Assembly: GCA_031279555.1 (NCBI GenBank) | Contig: JAITIK010000045.1 | Span: 1 to 40,266, forward strand | Source of the DNA: Treponema sp. | Lineage (GTDB): Bacteria; Spirochaetota; Spirochaetia; Treponematales; Breznakiellaceae | Reading direction: 5' to 3' | DNA: 40,266 bases | Part shown: one piece after another, positions 6,920 through 15,088 of the stretch | How positions within the stretch are numbered: position 1 is the stretch's first letter | Layout: every line of letters begins with the position of its first letter | Translations under genes and position numbers: made by a program | Notes under the pieces: generated by a model | Told to the model about the DNA's origin: nothing | What the model saw: only the letters and a program-made list of their open reading frames with translations | Database searches by the model: none

Positions 6920-8592
6920 AAACTATACCGTTTATAAAACAACCCGTCATTGCGCTTCTCTTCATTGCCCCTCTCCACATCTTTTCCCTGTCTTTTAACG
7001 ATCCGGGCGATCCGAAGCAGTTGGCCGCCGCCATAGTCGCGGACATGAGCGACGAGCAAGTTTTGGCGCAGACGTTCATGCTCGGCTGGGTCGGGGCGGA
7101 TCCTTCGCCGCTCATCATGGACTGGATACGGGACAGAAATCTCGGCGGGGTAAAGATATTCGGGTGGAATACGAGCGACACCTCGCGGCTTGCCACAACC
7201 GTAGGCGAACTTCAGAAAGAATCGCTCAAAGGCGCGTATCAGATACCCCTTCTTGTGGCGACCGATCAGGAAGGCGGGTGGATCAGGCACGTGAAAGGCG
7301 CGACGAGCGAAACGCCCGGCAATATGGCGATAGGCGCGTCGAGATACCCGCAAGACGCTTACCGGGCAGGATACTACATTGGCAGAGAACTGGCGTTTCT
7401 GGGCATTAACATGAACTTCGCGCCCACAGTCGACCTTTATACAAACCGCAACTCGGCGTTGATCGGTCCACGGGCGTTTGGCGCGGATCCGGCGACAACC
7501 GGCATCCTTGGCGCGGCCTTTATGAAGGGACAGCTTGCCGCCGGCATCATTCCAACCGCAAAGCATTTTCCCGGACATGGGGACACAGATCTCGATTCGC
7601 ACGGCATCCTTCCAAAGATCAACGCGAGCCTTGACGTACTTTGGAATCGGGAACTCATTCCTTACCGGATGCTCACAAAGGAAAATCTGCCGGCCGTTAT
7701 GAGCGGACACCTCGCTTTTCCAAACACCCAAGCGGGCGATACGCCGGCATCCCTTTCATCGTGGTTTTTGAACGACATCCTGCGTGAAAAAATAGGCTTT
7801 CAAGGGCTTGTCATTACTGACGACCTTATGATGAACGGGGCCACCATGAGTGCCGGCAGCCTTTCTAAAGCGGCGAAACAAGCGCTCGCCGCCGGAAACG
7901 ACATCATCATGTTTTCAAAAACGCCGCTTTTGTTCGATCCGGTGTGGACGACTCTTCTTTCCTCAATGAAAGAAGAGCCGGAATTCAAAGCGCGGGTGCA
8001 AGACGCGGCGCGGCGGACGCTGGAAGTGAAATTAACGTATGTACGGGGCGAAAAAGCCGTCCCCTACATTCCCGATATAGAAAAACTCAAAGAGAACCTG
8101 CCCGATCCTGAAGGCGTCGCCTTTTTTCTGGATCTGGCGGCCCGGAGCGTAACGGTGATAAAAGACGCGCCCTTCCCCTTGTTGCCGAAAGACGCGGGAA
8201 ACGTTCTCCTCACAGGGCAATACCTTGAATTTTTCAAGCAGGGGAAAGCCGCGTATCCAGCGGCGAAATCCTACTGGTATTCGGTAGATTTTGGCATCAA
8301 CGATTTTCTGATGTACGCCAGAGCGGCGGACACTATCATATTCTGCCTTTCCGACGCTGCGGGACTGCGTTTTTTGAACGCGCTTGAGCCGCTCAAGAAA
8401 AAAATCATTGTTTTTTCCGTACTGACTCCCGTGTATCTGGACAGAACTCCGTGGGTAGACGGAGCCATAGCGGTGTATAGTTATGCAAACGAATCATTTG
8501 TCGCCGGCTTTTCCGCCCTGATAGGACGCATCAGCGCGTACGGGAAACTGCCGTTCTCCCTCAACGAGCCGCGGTGGGTCGCTCCGCAATGA
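6916..8592 (+). CDS. glycoside hydrolase family 3, beta-N-acetylhexosaminidase-like, exported
   Basis: Secreted enzyme of 558 residues expected to remove N-acetylhexosamine or other beta-linked sugars, for example from peptidoglycan fragments. A signal peptide covers about residues 1-25. The TIM barrel carries TDQEGGWIRH, NFAPTVDL, the KHFPGHGDTDLDSH loop typical of NagZ-type enzymes with the His/Asp acid-base pair, and ITDDLMM with the nucleophile Asp. A C-terminal domain of about 180 residues follows, which NagZ of E. coli lacks. The GTG start is chosen because it overlaps the upstream stop by four bases and gives a good signal peptide. The stop overlaps the GNAT start (ATGA). Confidence 0.88.
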   Translation: MKTIPFIKQPVIALLFIAPLHIFSLSFNDPGDPKQLAAAIVADMSDEQVLAQTFMLGWVGADPSPLIMDWIRDRNLGGVKIFGWNTSDTSRLATTVGELQKESLKGAYQIPLLVATDQEGGWIRHVKGATSETPGNMAIGASRYPQDAYRAGYYIGRELAFLGINMNFAPTVDLYTNRNSALIGPRAFGADPATTGILGAAFMKGQLAAGIIPTAKHFPGHGDTDLDSHGILPKINASLDVLWNRELIPYRMLTKENLPAVMSGHLAFPNTQAGDTPASLSSWFLNDILREKIGFQGLVITDDLMMNGATMSAGSLSKAAKQALAAGNDIIMFSKTPLLFDPVWTTLLSSMKEEPEFKARVQDAARRTLEVKLTYVRGEKAVPYIPDIEKLKENLPDPEGVAFFLDLAARSVTVIKDAPFPLLPKDAGNVLLTGQYLEFFKQGKAAYPAAKSYWYSVDFGINDFLMYARAADTIIFCLSDAAGLRFLNALEPLKKKIIVFSVLTPVYLDRTPWVDGAIAVYSYANESFVAGFSALIGRISAYGKLPFSLNEPRWVAPQ

Positions 8593-9461
8593 CGTTCTTG
8601 GAAAGAATTGAACAAAGAAGAAAAACCGGGGCGGCGGAAGCGCAAGTTATGGATTTTCTTGAAAAAAAACTGCCGTTTTCGGTCGCCGTGTACGCAAAAT
8701 ACCTACGCGCCTATGCGGAGCGGGAGAAAGAAACGGTTCATACGTGGGCGCTGAAAGAAAACGGCGTTATCCAGGGGGCGATAGTACGGAGCGGACTCAC
8801 CGTGTATCCTGTTTTTGACGATGAAGTCAAAAAATTCGAAAAAATTTCTTCTTTTTTTCTCAAAAAAAACGCTAGGGCCACCCACCGGTTTGTCTTTCAT
8901 GGAAAGGCCCGCGAGGTTGAGCTTTTGGAACAGTACGCAGCGGAGTTCGGATTACAACCTGTTGACCATATTGTCTACGATTTTATGGCGGCTGCCGGCG
9001 CGCCGCCGGCGCAGGGACTGTGCGCGGGACCTCCGGGACTCATCGTCCGGCAACCCGGCGTGTCCGATATTGACAGGCTTTTCCCATTACAGGCAGGCTA
9101 CGAACAGGAAGAAGTCCTGCCAAAAACCGGGACGTTCGATCCCGCCGTATGCCGCATGATCATAGAACGCCTTGTCAAGCATGAGCGCATCTTGATTGCG
9201 GAACTCGGCGGACGGATTGTGGGAAAAATCAATACAAACGCGGTTACCCCCTCGTGGGTTCAGATAGGCGGGGTGTATGTCCACCCGTCATACCGGAAAA
9301 GAGGCATAGCTACACGCATGACCGCCGTTTTTGTGCAGGGACTGCTTGACGAAGGCAAGCGGGCAAGCCTTTTTGTCAAAAAAGAAAAGCCCGAAACCCG
9401 CAATGTGTACAGCAGGGTCGGTTTCAGGGTCGCGGACGACTACAGGATCACTTACTATTGA
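8589..9461 (+). CDS. GNAT-family acetyltransferase
   Basis: A cytosolic protein of 290 residues. The C-terminal half is a clear acetyl-CoA-binding GNAT fold: IVGKINTNAV, then QIGGVYVHPSYRKRGIATRM (motif A with R-K-R-G-I-A), then RNVYSRVGFRVADDYRITYY. The N-terminal 150 residues are not recognised and may be a degenerate second GNAT unit. The ATG at 8589 overlaps the glycosidase stop (ATGA). A GTG at 8574 in the same frame is less likely. The substrate cannot be told; as the third gene of a coupled set it may act on sugar or amino-sugar products. Confidence 0.82.
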   Translation: MTFLERIEQRRKTGAAEAQVMDFLEKKLPFSVAVYAKYLRAYAEREKETVHTWALKENGVIQGAIVRSGLTVYPVFDDEVKKFEKISSFFLKKNARATHRFVFHGKAREVELLEQYAAEFGLQPVDHIVYDFMAAAGAPPAQGLCAGPPGLIVRQPGVSDIDRLFPLQAGYEQEEVLPKTGTFDPAVCRMIIERLVKHERILIAELGGRIVGKINTNAVTPSWVQIGGVYVHPSYRKRGIATRMTAVFVQGLLDEGKRASLFVKKEKPETRNVYSRVGFRVADDYRITYY

Positions 9462-9487
9462 CAAACAATGAAGATCGGGCGGCTATG

Positions 9488-9515
9488 GGATGCTGGAAAA
9501 CCGTTTGTAGCATCC
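9488..9515. terminator. hairpin between convergent genes
   Basis: GGATGCT-14-AGCATCC between the ends of the GNAT gene and the sigma factor gene. There is no strong T run, so it is only a possible bidirectional terminator. Confidence 0.35.
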
Positions 9516-9559
9516 GGTTTCGCGGCGTGGCGGCGCCTTCGCCGTCCCTCGTCCGGGGG

Positions 9560-10402
9560 CTATATTGCCCTTAACCACGCGAATTCCTCCGCGTGGATGC
9601 GTAAATTGCGCAGGGCGCGGATTTCCATCTGCCGTACGGTTTCCGGTGAGACGCCCATTTCATCACTGATTCCCTTGAGCGTATGGGGGGCTTTTGAATT
9701 GAGCCGAAAGCGGTACATAATAATGCGCCGCTCGCTCTCTTTAAGATTGTCCAGAATGTGCAGAGTGTCTTGTTTTACCGTCTTTCGTACAAATTCCCGT
9801 TCAGGGTTGTAGGTATAATCCTCGCACATTTCAATTGCTGTCGCGTTTTCGTTATCTCCTGAATCCGAATCAAGGGAAACAAGCTCGTTGGTCATATTGA
9901 GGACAAGTTCGATTTGTTCTCTGGGAAGCGACAGTTTCATGGCTATTTCATTAAGCGTAGGCTGACGCATGAATTCCTGAGACAATATTTGGGCGGACGC
10001 CTTGATCTTCGTCAACAAGTCTTCCTTTCTGTCCGGCAGGCGGATAGCCCGCCGCTTATTGGTAAAGTACCGTCGTATAGACTGTTTTATCCACCAGTTC
10101 GCATACGTGGAAAAACGTACATTTTTTGAATAATCGTACTTTTCAACCGCATGAATGAGACCCAAGTTGCCTTCTTGAATGATATCCATAAAAGATGCGT
10201 CTGCTGTTACATATGAATGAGCGATTTTCACCACGAGCCGAAGATTCGCTTCAATCAACCTTTTGCGCGCAGTTTCATTTCCCTCGCGTATACGTTTGGA
10301 AAGCTCTAGTTCCTCTTCAAAACTCAACAATGGGATTGCCTTGAGCTGCTTAAAATATGTCCGTAATAAAGAATTGTCCATATCGCTAATGTTCTTTTTC
10401 AT
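9560..10402 (-). CDS. sigma70-family RNA polymerase sigma factor (RpoS/RpoD-like, short)
   Basis: An alternative or secondary sigma factor of 280 residues. Region 1.2 is LLRTYFKQLKAIPLLSFEEE, region 2 is LRLVVKIAHSY...DIIQEGNLGLIHAVEKYD and FSTYANWWIKQSIRR, region 3 follows with PTLNEIAMKL, and region 4 has ISDEMGVSPETVRQMEIRAL, the helix-turn-helix for the -35 box. It lacks region 1.1 and the long non-conserved insert of housekeeping RpoD. The ATG at 10402 is preceded by CCGGAGG. The gene stands alone behind a sigma54 promoter, which argues for a specialised stress or starvation role as for Borrelia RpoS. Orthology to RpoS itself is an inference. Confidence 0.9.
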   Translation of the reverse strand: MKKNISDMDNSLLRTYFKQLKAIPLLSFEEELELSKRIREGNETARKRLIEANLRLVVKIAHSYVTADASFMDIIQEGNLGLIHAVEKYDYSKNVRFSTYANWWIKQSIRRYFTNKRRAIRLPDRKEDLLTKIKASAQILSQEFMRQPTLNEIAMKLSLPREQIELVLNMTNELVSLDSDSGDNENATAIEMCEDYTYNPEREFVRKTVKQDTLHILDNLKESERRIIMYRFRLNSKAPHTLKGISDEMGVSPETVRQMEIRALRNLRIHAEEFAWLRAI

Positions 10403-10419
10403 GGGAAACCTCCGGTAAC

Positions 10420-10444
10420 AAAAAACCGTGAGCAGATGTCACGG
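10420..10444 (-). terminator. intrinsic-terminator-like hairpin in the sigma factor leader
   Basis: On the minus strand CCGTGA-CATCTGC-TCACGG followed immediately by TTTTTT. It lies downstream of the predicted sigma54 start (about 10454) and ends six bases before the GGAGG ribosome-binding site, so it would stop or delay the sigma factor transcript unless bypassed. Confidence 0.6.
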
Positions 10445-10463
10445 AATTCTGTTGTTACTAATA

Positions 10464-10481
10464 ATGCAAAATTCGTGCCAA
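10464..10481 (-). promoter_or_regulatory. sigma54 (RpoN) promoter of the sigma factor gene
   Basis: On the minus strand TTGGCACG-AATT-TTGCAT, a full match to the consensus TGGCAYRNNNNTTGCW. The GG (10479-10478) and GC (10467-10466) doublets are exactly 10 bases apart. The start would be near 10454, about 50 bases before the ATG. Confidence 0.8.
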
Positions 10482-10941
10482 CAAATGATTTTATAAAAAA
10501 AAGGCGGGCGGCTGATCGTATTGTAATTATAGAAACTTCTCAAAAACGCCACATTTTGAAAAAACCCATGAATTTAAGGCAAGAATTGAAGCTTTTGCCG
10601 GGTTTCCCCCACGTTTTCTCAGAATTTAACCCGTAACATGCGCATAAACCGTTTTCACGCTTTGAAAAAAGTTTTCTATTAATAATACGGCAAGCGCGCA
10701 AGGCGGCGTAGAGCGGCGCGAATCGACAGATTGACTGTATACTATTTTATACGAGCGCCTTTCTAAATTTACAAAGAATGCGGACGTTCATTCGGGCAGC
10801 CGTTACGAGGCGGCGTTCAAACGGGCAGACTCGACAGAACGGGAAGAGATGGAGGCATCTCTTCCCGCTTGATGACGAAATCTATCATCAAAACTGTTCT
10901 GCGCCGCAATCGTATTATAGACGAATTTTCAAAAACAACAC
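10482..10941. other. 460-base noncoding region with a 12-bp hairpin
   Basis: No protein or known RNA gene is convincing. CGGGAAGAGATG-GAGG-CATCTCTTCCCG (10840-10867) is a perfect 12-bp hairpin. A weaker one, TTCTCAAAA...TTTTGAAAA, lies near 10535-10560. The stretch upstream of the sigma54 promoter would be where an enhancer-binding activator sits; GGCAA...TTGCC (10578-10599) is the only symmetric candidate. Confidence 0.4.
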
Positions 10942-10970
10942 TTTCAATTTATATAAAAAGATGTTATAAT
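10942..10970 (+). promoter_or_regulatory. candidate promoter of the secreted repeat protein
   Basis: TTTCAA (10942-10947), 17 bases, TATAAT (10965-10970). The -10 is perfect and the -35 weak. It lies about 50 bases before the ATG at 11023. Confidence 0.45.
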
Positions 10971-11022
10971 AAAATACCCATAAAAATTTTGAAATATGGG
11001 AAACAATCAAAGGAGCAGTGTT

Positions 11023-11811
11023 ATGAAGCGCTTTATTCTTTTTCTTCTGGCAAGTGGGATGACGGCGACCGTGTTCGCCCAAGTTGATTTGCCTGAACAT
11101 CAATTTGCCGTTGGAACGTGGGAGATTATTGAAGGCAGAGTTTTCCAAAAAGACGCCGCAGCTCGGCTTGCCAAGGCGAATGTTAAAGCCCCGCAAAGCG
11201 GAGCGATGCTGTACGAGTTCGACGTCCGGTATGAATCGGGACTTGAAGATGGACAGGGTGGATTCGGCGTTCATATCTTCGCCGACACCGTCATAAGCGA
11301 GCCCTCGTGGGGCGTAGGCAAATCATGGCTTTTATGGCTCAATTATGACAAGATCCCGCTTAAAAATTCCGGCATTCAAGCGGGATTAAGCGGACAGGTA
11401 TACCGCAGCATAAATGATTCCGCTATGGAACTGGTCCAGAGCGTCGATCTCAACCACTATGAGCCATTATTCACCCAAGATGGAGCGCCTAATCTCGTAT
11501 CCTTTAAAATTTACGCAAACGGCGATACCGGAGAAATCCGCGTCTACGATCCGACCGATTCGACTGGCGCAAACTACTACTACTTTACCATTGACAAAAA
11601 ATATTTGCCGCTTACAGGCGACTGGGTGGCGTTTAGAACAAACGGCGTTAGTTTGTCATTCGCTCCTGTCGGAGAGGCTGGAGAAGTAAACGCGACTGAA
11701 GAGACTGGAGAAGCGGTAGAGGCTGAAGAAACTGGGGAAGTAAACGAGGCTGAAGAGGCTGGGGAAGCGGCAGAGGCTGAAGATGCTGGAGAAGTAAACG
11801 AGGTCGAGTGA
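11023..11811 (+). CDS. secreted protein of unknown function with acidic tandem-repeat tail
   Basis: A protein of 262 residues, not recognised as a named family. Residues 1-20 form a clean signal peptide (MKRFILFLLASGMTATVFAQ). The body (about 21-215) is rich in Gly, Tyr, Trp and alternating hydrophobic residues (GTWEIIEGRVFQ, FGVHIFADT, SWLLWLNYDK), suggesting a beta-sandwich outer-envelope or periplasmic domain. The last 45 residues are five 9-residue repeats of the type (A/T)GE-V-N/A-E-A-E-E, extremely acidic. The start is set by AAAGGAGC seven bases before the ATG at 11023; a frame-open extension to 10996 lacks that. It is monocistronic and convergent with the dead transposase. Confidence 0.8.
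   Translation: MKRFILFLLASGMTATVFAQVDLPEHQFAVGTWEIIEGRVFQKDAAARLAKANVKAPQSGAMLYEFDVRYESGLEDGQGGFGVHIFADTVISEPSWGVGKSWLLWLNYDKIPLKNSGIQAGLSGQVYRSINDSAMELVQSVDLNHYEPLFTQDGAPNLVSFKIYANGDTGEIRVYDPTDSTGANYYYFTIDKKYLPLTGDWVAFRTNGVSLSFAPVGEAGEVNATEETGEAVEAEETGEVNEAEEAGEAAEAEDAGEVNEVE
11677..11811 (+). repeat. five 27-bp tandem repeats in coding sequence
   Basis: Units begin GCTGGAGAAG or ACTGGAGAAG / ACTGGGGAAG and each encode nine residues. Units one, three and five (GEVN type) resemble each other, as do two and four (GEA type), so the higher-order period is 54 bp. Frame is preserved, so changes in copy number would change only the length of the acidic tail. Confidence 0.75.
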
Positions 11812-11836
11812 TCCGCCGCAGAGCATCGTATCCGCG

Positions 11837-12811
11837 ATGGAGTCTTACTAATTCCAATTTCGCCTACGCATATATTGACGCGAATATATGATTGCCTTGC
11901 GTCCTCCCCGTATGCGCCGGCGAACTTCCTATTGACGCGTTTTGTTTTATACTTTCGTGATGCGCATCAACGCTCCGCCGTTTCTTATAAGGCGTCTTGA
12001 ACCGGCCGCCGCTCGCCGTTTCATCATTGGTTGCCAAACACCGAACCCCTGCCGGCCCATCTCTGTTCTTAAAGACTTGTTTATAAAGAATTGCCTGAAA
12101 TCGTAAATCCTTTAAATATACCGGCATCGGTTCCTCGTCGGGTGCTTCCATCCGATCTATCCCGGCGAAGCGCCCCTGCCCTCCCTCCCGTTCACGTGCC
12201 GCCGCCAATCGGTCGCCGCTTATTTCAAATGTGAAAACCTTCCTCTTCTTTTGTATGAATCTCATGTTCTCCTTTGACGCAAACCATGAATCGGCTGCTA
12301 TATACCCGAATCTCACGTGTTTTTGTATCGTCTGGTTTATCATCTCTCGCATCAGCTCATTTTTGCTTTTCCCACTCATCCGCCGTTCCTTCCCCGCCTT
12401 CGCGTCCGCCTCTGTTTTGGTCTTGGCTATTATTTGGCAGTCTATTGGCGTTTGCAACTTCCCGCATTCATTTTCCGCCGTGTGAAACGCCAGAAGCATA
12501 TTCACCCCCTTTGCATTCCGGCCTTTGCCGTGATCATAGCGCCAGCGGACTATTTCATTCTCGTCCATGTATGCCTTTTCCACCGTCGTATCGTCAAAGA
12601 CAAGACAGCCTTCCCGGTTTTCATATTGGCGCGCCAGCCTCTTTATCTTCAGCCGCAAGAATTTCCCGTCCAGTTCTTCCCCGGCAAGAAACCGGGCAAT
12701 CTGGTCATGGCTGATCGCCCCTTCTGCCAATTCCGACAAGCCGGTCGCCGCCGCTTTTCTGGTGCTCACCAGCAAATTCTTACTGTATAAATCAAGTATA
12801 TCCCCGCCCAT
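11837..12811 (-). pseudogene. IS4/IS701-like DDE transposase, inactivated
   Basis: The N-terminal region (DLYSKNLLVST, ATGLSELAEGAISHDQIARF) and the DDE core are clear: first Asp in CLVFDDTTVEK, second in IAADSWFAS, and the Glu near HHESIKQNASI. An in-frame TAG at 11864-11866 interrupts the last conserved block (ASIYA-stop-AKLELVRLH), and similarity continues for about nine codons before running out beside the neighbouring gene. KRRSVD replaces the usual K-R-W at the catalytic Glu helix. ATG at 12811 is preferred over TTG at 12817; no good ribosome-binding site is seen. No clear terminal inverted repeats flank it, so it is a remnant. Confidence 0.75.
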
Positions 12812-12864
12812 ACCCAATACTATTATGTTCGTCGATTATGTCAAGTCTGCGTAACATGAGGTAT

Positions 12865-12910
12865 AAAGAGAACTGTTCCCAAAACTTCAGTTTTTGGAAC
12901 AGTTCTCTTT
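12865..12910. repeat. 46-bp hairpin with the CCAAAAC-TTCA-GTTTTGG core
   Basis: AAAGAGAACTGTTCC (12865-12879) pairs perfectly with GGAACAGTTCTCTTT (12896-12910) around CAAAAC-TTCA-GTTTTT, a 21-bp stem with one mismatch. It lies 54 bases past the dxs stop and could serve as its terminator, but the arms are not GC-rich followed by T, and the core matches the hairpin at 5935-5970. Confidence 0.65.
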
Positions 12911-12963
12911 GAAATCTTTGCGTATGCGGGGGAACGAATGCCTCGCGCCTCCAAAAAAAGGAG

Positions 12964-14874
12964 CTATTCAGCCCCGCAGTTGTTCTTCTCTATAGTAGTT
13001 CTGACAAACGTCGCGATGCCTTCGCCATCCAGCCCGTTTATGCGCAGCAACTCGTCCCGATTGCCAAGACTGTCGAATTGTTCGCCTGCCGAAAGCGTCG
13101 CCACATGGGCATGACAGCGCCGCTCAACGGCAAGAGACGCCGCGTATTCGCAGAAACCGCCTGAACGAACGCCTTCCTCCGCAAAAACGATGAGCTTATA
13201 GGCGTCCATAAGACCGGCAAGGTAGTCTTCATCAATAGGTTTGAGAAAACGGAGGTTGTATATATCAGTCGCAACGCCCCACGCGGCAAGCCGTTCCGCC
13301 GCGTCCAGCGCCTGCGTGTAGAGGCTGCCGGTAAAGGCGATGCAGAGCGGCGCGTTGTTCCTGCGGATGAATACGCCGCGCCCGTTTTCCAGAGGCGCCG
13401 CAAACTTGGCGCACTCTTCGGGGCAATCAGCCTTTGGATAGCGTATCATCACGGCATTTTGGCTTGACAGGGCGAAATCAAGCATGGCTTTCAATTCGCT
13501 TCTGCCTGCGGGCGCGAGAATCGTCATATTCGGCGCCATGCGAAAAAACGCAATGTCGAACAAGCCTTGATGTGTCTCCCCATCGCCGCCAACGAATCCG
13601 GCGCGATCAAGACAGAACACCACCGGCAACTCTTGCAGGCTCACATCGTGGATCACCGCATCGTAGGCTCTTTGGGCAAAGGTGGAATACACTGCGACCA
13701 CCGGGCGAAACCCCTGATAGGCAAGCCCCGCCGCAAAGGTGACGGCGTGTCCTTCGGCGATGCCAACGTCAAACAAACGTTCGGGAAACCGTTCCTTAAA
13801 CGGCGCAAGTCCGGCGCCGCGCTCCATAGCCGCAGTAATGGCGGCAACAGCGCTGTTCCGCGCCGCCGCTTCAACAATCGCCTCTCCAAACGCACTTGTA
13901 AAAGACATCCTCGTATTCGGCTCGGCGATGGCGGCGATGCCTTCATCTATTGAAAAGGCGCTCACCCCATGATAGGCGCTTGGATTGGCTTCCGCATATT
14001 TGTAGCCCTTGCCCTTCTGGGTAATCACATGCACCACCACCGGATGATCAAGTTTTCTTACATCAGAAAGCAGGTTTTCAAGCTGCGCTATATTGTGTCC
14101 ATTGATAGGCCCCACATACTCAAAACCAAGATCGACAAAAAAATTGTCCGTATAGAAAATGGCTTTCACCGCTCGTTTCAAACGGTAGATAATGTTATAA
14201 AGCGTCTCACCGATACCAGGCGTCTTTTTTACAAGAGCGTCAAAGCCCCGTCGGAAACTCTGATACTTCGCCTTCATGGAAAGGCGGCTTAAATACTTGG
14301 AGAGTCCGCCGACATTTTTGCTTATCGACATGGCGTTGTCGTTTAGAATGACGATGAGCGGCAGTCCAAGTTGTCCCGCGTGGGACAGGGCTTCGTACGC
14401 AAGCCCGCCGGTGAGCGCTCCATCCCCAATAACCGCTATCATCCGCCGTTCGCCGCCCTTGAGCCAATCCGCTGCAAGCAAGCCCAGCGCGGCTGAGATT
14501 GAGGTTGAGGCGTGGCCCGTGTTAAAGGCGTCGTGCGGACTTTCGCTGTACTTCGGAAAACCAGCCACCCCGCCCATCTGCCGTAATTGAGAGAATGATT
14601 TGCCGCCAGTATACCTGCCTGTAAGCAGTTTATGCGTATAACACTGATGCCCCACATCCCACACGATCTTGTCGTGAGGAGAATGAAATATCCGGTGCAA
14701 CGCGATGGTTAATTCTACTACGCCTAAATTAGACGCCAGATGACCGCCATTTCGACTTACTGTCGCAATTATTACTTTTCGTATCTCTGCGGCAAGTTCG
14801 GTCAAAGCGGAATAATCCAATCGCGCTATATCATACGGCTCGCCAATGTGTGATAATAGAGGGGTGTCTTCCAT
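12964..14874 (-). CDS. dxs: 1-deoxy-D-xylulose-5-phosphate synthase
   Basis: First enzyme of the MEP isoprenoid pathway: condenses pyruvate with glyceraldehyde 3-phosphate using thiamine diphosphate. 636 residues, normal length. NGGHLASNLGVVELTIALH with the conserved His, VWDVGHQCYTHKLLTGR, the ThDP motif IGDGALTGG...NDNAMSIS, the transketolase-type pyrimidine domain with DVGIAEGHAVTFAAGLA, and YDAVIHDVSLQ...DRAGFVGGDGETHQG are all present. The start at 14874 (MEDTPLL) has no strong ribosome-binding site. It follows the mS38-like gene by 63 bases and may share its promoter. dxr lies 15 kb away. Confidence 0.97.
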   Translation of the reverse strand: MEDTPLLSHIGEPYDIARLDYSALTELAAEIRKVIIATVSRNGGHLASNLGVVELTIALHRIFHSPHDKIVWDVGHQCYTHKLLTGRYTGGKSFSQLRQMGGVAGFPKYSESPHDAFNTGHASTSISAALGLLAADWLKGGERRMIAVIGDGALTGGLAYEALSHAGQLGLPLIVILNDNAMSISKNVGGLSKYLSRLSMKAKYQSFRRGFDALVKKTPGIGETLYNIIYRLKRAVKAIFYTDNFFVDLGFEYVGPINGHNIAQLENLLSDVRKLDHPVVVHVITQKGKGYKYAEANPSAYHGVSAFSIDEGIAAIAEPNTRMSFTSAFGEAIVEAAARNSAVAAITAAMERGAGLAPFKERFPERLFDVGIAEGHAVTFAAGLAYQGFRPVVAVYSTFAQRAYDAVIHDVSLQELPVVFCLDRAGFVGGDGETHQGLFDIAFFRMAPNMTILAPAGRSELKAMLDFALSSQNAVMIRYPKADCPEECAKFAAPLENGRGVFIRRNNAPLCIAFTGSLYTQALDAAERLAAWGVATDIYNLRFLKPIDEDYLAGLMDAYKLIVFAEEGVRSGGFCEYAASLAVERRCHAHVATLSAGEQFDSLGNRDELLRINGLDGEGIATFVRTTIEKNNCGAE

Positions 14875-14937
14875 ATGTTGGTTTAGAATGGGGCGGGGAA
14901 CCTCCCACCGGACGTTCCCGAATTCTCCCCGACGGAA

Positions 14938-15027
14938 TTACTTCTTCTTATGCCGGTTCTTTCGAAGCTTTTTTTTGCGTTTATGGGTTGCAATCTTTTG
15001 TAGCTTGCGTTTTCTTCCACAGGGCAC
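14938..15027 (-). CDS. 29-residue AURKAIP1/COX24 (mS38)-like small ribosomal protein
   Basis: A tiny, highly basic peptide: MPCGRKRKLQKIATHKRK followed by KKLRKNRHKKK. This matches the short bacterial proteins carrying the AURKAIP1/COX24 domain (mitochondrial mS38 relatives, associated with the small subunit), with the hallmark 'K-x2-T-H-K-R-x-K-x-L-R-K-N-R-H-K'. The start is GTG at 15027, with AAAAGGAG eight bases upstream, and the stop is TAA at 14938. It lies between a good promoter and dxs. Confidence 0.8.
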   Translation of the reverse strand: MPCGRKRKLQKIATHKRKKKLRKNRHKKK

Positions 15028-15049
15028 GATGGGTCTCCTTTTGTATTAA

Positions 15050-15088
15050 AGTATAGCATAGTATGAACTGGAATGACAATTACGTCAA
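15050..15088 (-). promoter_or_regulatory. overlapping sigma70-type promoters for the mS38-like gene and dxs
   Basis: Two readings on the minus strand: TTGACG (15088-15083), 17 bases, CATACT (15065-15060); and TTGTCA (15079-15074), 18 bases, TATACT (15055-15050). Either gives a short leader before the GTG at 15027. Confidence 0.5.

Noticed and set aside
10996-11022. Upstream start for the secreted repeat protein
   Set aside because: The signal peptide begins at 11023 directly after AAAGGAGC; the extension would bury it and translate the ribosome-binding site.
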